Made by a program: the position numbers and the translations under genes. The notes below the pieces were generated by a model. That model searched no databases, was not told the origin of the DNA, and worked only from the letters and a program-made list of their open reading frames with translations. From NCBI GenBank assembly GCA_903907185.1, contig CAIVND010000057.1, positions 1 through 6,132 on the forward strand: a stretch of DNA of 6,132 nucleotides. The letters run 5' to 3'. Positions 4,557-6,132 of this stretch are shown one piece after another (the stretch's first letter is position 1; every line of letters starts with the position of its first letter). The DNA is from an uncultured Acidimicrobiaceae bacterium. GTDB lineage: Bacteria > Actinomycetota > Acidimicrobiia > Acidimicrobiales > Bog-793.

Positions 4557-5935
4557 CTGGACTTGACCGCGTTGATCAGCAGCGTGAGTGAATCTTTTGC
4601 ATCGCCAAACAGCAACGTGGTGCCTGGTGAATACATCAATTCGTTTTCGATACCAGTGAAACCAGGGCGCATTGAACGCTTCATGAAGATGACATTCTTT
4701 GCCTCATCCACATTTAAAATGGGCATCCCAAATATTGGACTCCCCGGCGAAGTTTTCGCTGCGGGATTAACGACATCATTTGCCCCAATGACGAGTGCAA
4801 CATCGGTGGTGGCGAACTCCGTGTTGGCCTGTTCCATCTCGTGGAGCTTCTCGTAAGGAACATTCGCCTCTGCTAGTAGGACATTCATATGTCCAGGCAT
4901 TCGACCTGCAACAGGATGGATTGCGTAGAAGACCTCGACGCCTCGTTCCTCCAAGAGATCTGCGAGCTCCCGCACGACATGCTGAGCCTGTGCCACAGCG
5001 AGACCATAACCCGGAACAATCGCTACCTTTCGCGAATAGGCAAGCAAGATGGCAACGTCTTCGACGCCCGCACTCACAACTGACCGCCCTGTGACATCGG
5101 CACTATCTTCGCCAATCACTGCTGAGCCAAAGGCAGAGAACAATATATTTACGATGGAACGGCCCATGGCCTGGCTCATCATGCGTGTTAGCAGTGTTCC
5201 CGATGCTCCCACCAAAGTTCCAGCGACGACAAGGAGAACGGAGTGCAACACAAAACCACTCGCGGCCACAGCGAGTCCAGTGAATGAGTTCAAGAGCGAG
5301 ATTAGAACCGGAACATCAGCACCGCCGATGGGGAGAACGAGGGCGACACCAAAGACATTTGAAAGAAGCGCCACGGCAAGGAGGAGTTGCCATGATGGAT
5401 CGGTACAGAGCCAGATGGTGCCGGCCACGATCGACGCGAAGAGCGCAGCATTGATGATCTTTTGCCCAGGATAGGTAATTGGTCGTCCAGACATGATCTC
5501 TTGCAGCTTTGCGAATGCGATCACCGAACCCGAAAAGCTGACCGACCCGACAATCACGCCGAAGAGCACTTCGACGATCTGGTAGACGGCGAGTTCTTTT
5601 GGTTTTGCCTGCAGAAAATCACTAATGGCAACAAGAGCAGCGGCTCCGCCACCAACACCGTTGAATGCGGCCACCATCTGTGGCACAGCCGTCATCTTCA
5701 CATAACGAGCTACCGGAACACCGATGGCAGTGCCAATCACCATTGCCAAGATGATCAATCCAAATCGGTGCAACCCTGGCGTTTTGAAGTTCAGCCCGAT
5801 GGCAACTGCCATTCCGAGTGCTCCCAGGATGTTTCCCTGCTGAGCAGTCTTCGGGTTCGAAAGACCTTTCAGCGCCAAGATGAAGCAGATCGCCGCAAGG
5901 AGATCCACGATCCGGATTACCGTGTCGATGCTCAC
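4553..5935 (-). CDS. pntB: NAD(P)(+) transhydrogenase beta subunit (PntB)
   Basis: PntB forms part of the proton channel and carries the NADP(H) site of the membrane transhydrogenase, which uses the proton gradient to reduce NADP+ with NADH. The 460-residue length is normal. The first ~270 residues hold about eight or nine membrane helices, including VPQMVAAFNGVGGGAAALVA (84-103). Domain III follows: GYGLAVAQAQ (309-318) is the altered Rossmann loop for NADP; GRMPGHMNVLLAEA (344-357), HEMEQ (365-369), GANDVVNPAA (384-393), KRSM (419-422, expected to hold the 2'-phosphate) and LLFGDAK (441-447) are all present, so the enzyme looks active. The residue matching proton-channel His91 of E. coli PntB is Asn92, as in the split-alpha type. 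The start is GTG at 5933-5935 inside the end of the alpha-2 gene (GTGA overlap), with only a weak GGAT before it. The gene is convergent with the Fur-like gene. Confidence 0.97.
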   Translation of the reverse strand: MSIDTVIRIVDLLAAICFILALKGLSNPKTAQQGNILGALGMAVAIGLNFKTPGLHRFGLIILAMVIGTAIGVPVARYVKMTAVPQMVAAFNGVGGGAAALVAISDFLQAKPKELAVYQIVEVLFGVIVGSVSFSGSVIAFAKLQEIMSGRPITYPGQKIINAALFASIVAGTIWLCTDPSWQLLLAVALLSNVFGVALVLPIGGADVPVLISLLNSFTGLAVAASGFVLHSVLLVVAGTLVGASGTLLTRMMSQAMGRSIVNILFSAFGSAVIGEDSADVTGRSVVSAGVEDVAILLAYSRKVAIVPGYGLAVAQAQHVVRELADLLEERGVEVFYAIHPVAGRMPGHMNVLLAEANVPYEKLHEMEQANTEFATTDVALVIGANDVVNPAAKTSPGSPIFGMPILNVDEAKNVIFMKRSMRPGFTGIENELMYSPGTTLLFGDAKDSLTLLINAVKSS

Positions 5936-6132
5936 GGTTCATCCAATGGTTTGTCTTTGACCTTTGGAGCGGGTTTCGTTTTGAACATCTGCAACATTCG
6001 ATCGGTGACTACAAATCCACCAACAACGTTGATCGTTGCAAAGATGACAGCGACTACACCGAGAACAATTTGGACCGTGCCTCGAGCATCACCGAGCACG
6101 ATCATTGACAGATCGAAGAGCGTCGTGTAGGG
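5932..6132 (-). CDS. NAD(P) transhydrogenase alpha subunit, membrane part (PntA2/PntAB), C-terminal end
   Basis: The minus-strand frame enters from the right edge and gives 66 residues before TGA at 5932-5934. The stretch VIFATINVVGGFVVTDRMLQ followed by MFK is the hallmark end of the transhydrogenase alpha membrane domain, and a charged KPAPKVKDKPLDEP-like tail closes it. Two hydrophobic segments are partly seen. In this enzyme type the alpha chain is split into a soluble NAD-binding piece and this small membrane piece of about 100 residues; a single fused alpha chain would end similarly, and the N-terminal side lies outside the window, so the split form is inferred from the Asn-type PntB partner. 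Its stop overlaps the pntB start by GTGA, giving coupled translation. The operon promoter must lie beyond 6132. Confidence 0.9.
   Translation of the reverse strand, partial: PYTTLFDLSMIVLGDARGTVQIVLGVVAVIFATINVVGGFVVTDRMLQMFKTKPAPKVKDKPLDEP

Noticed and set aside
5462..6130. Long plus-strand open frame (222 codons) opposite pntB and the alpha-2 gene
   Set aside because: It lies wholly antisense to two strongly recognised transhydrogenase genes, and its translation is low-complexity, polar and rich in His/Asp/Arg with no family pattern.

Overview
The window reads as ordinary chromosome from a free-living actinobacterium of moderate GC content (mid-50s percent by eye). The best lineage clues are a 31-residue bS22-type ribosomal protein, an actinobacterial-style ABC-2 exporter pair, two small conserved-looking actinobacterial hypotheticals, and an IspE whose N-terminal motif and compact middle resemble what I recall from Acidimicrobiia. 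A Ferrimicrobium/Acidithrix-like organism is my guess, not a proven assignment. I see no transposase, integrase, CRISPR array, toxin-antitoxin pair or defence gene.

Left part (1-1159): the 3' end of what looks like rsmA/ksgA overlaps ispE, the isoprenoid-precursor kinase of the MEP pathway. Convergent to ispE is a tiny gene on the minus strand for bS22, easily missed because of its length. Between the bS22 start and the ABC operon lie about 175 bases of divergent upstream DNA. They hold a perfect 15-base palindrome and a possible small reading frame whose stop codon abuts the ABC start.

Middle (1160-4002): an ATPase and a six-helix ABC-2 permease overlap by GTGA and form one exporter. A tRNA-Gln(UUG) follows, with a palindrome straddling its 3' end. 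Next is an unnamed 131-residue soluble protein on the plus strand, facing a 133-residue two-helix membrane protein on the minus strand; only 10 bases separate their stops.

Right part (4003-6132): a Fur-superfamily metalloregulator is divergent from the membrane protein and convergent with the pnt operon. The pnt genes run on the minus strand: the end of the small membrane alpha subunit and then the whole beta subunit of proton-translocating NAD(P) transhydrogenase, again joined by a GTGA overlap. The fur-like and pntB stop codons share bases (4553-4556).

The genes are mostly unrelated housekeeping units: MEP pathway, ribosome, tRNA, export, metal sensing and NADPH supply. I did not find a convincing new system. 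The points most worth a second look are the bS22 gene, the interlocked stop codons, the tRNA-end palindrome, a roughly threefold excess of GATC, and a Fur-like protein whose metal ligands do not match Fur or Zur.
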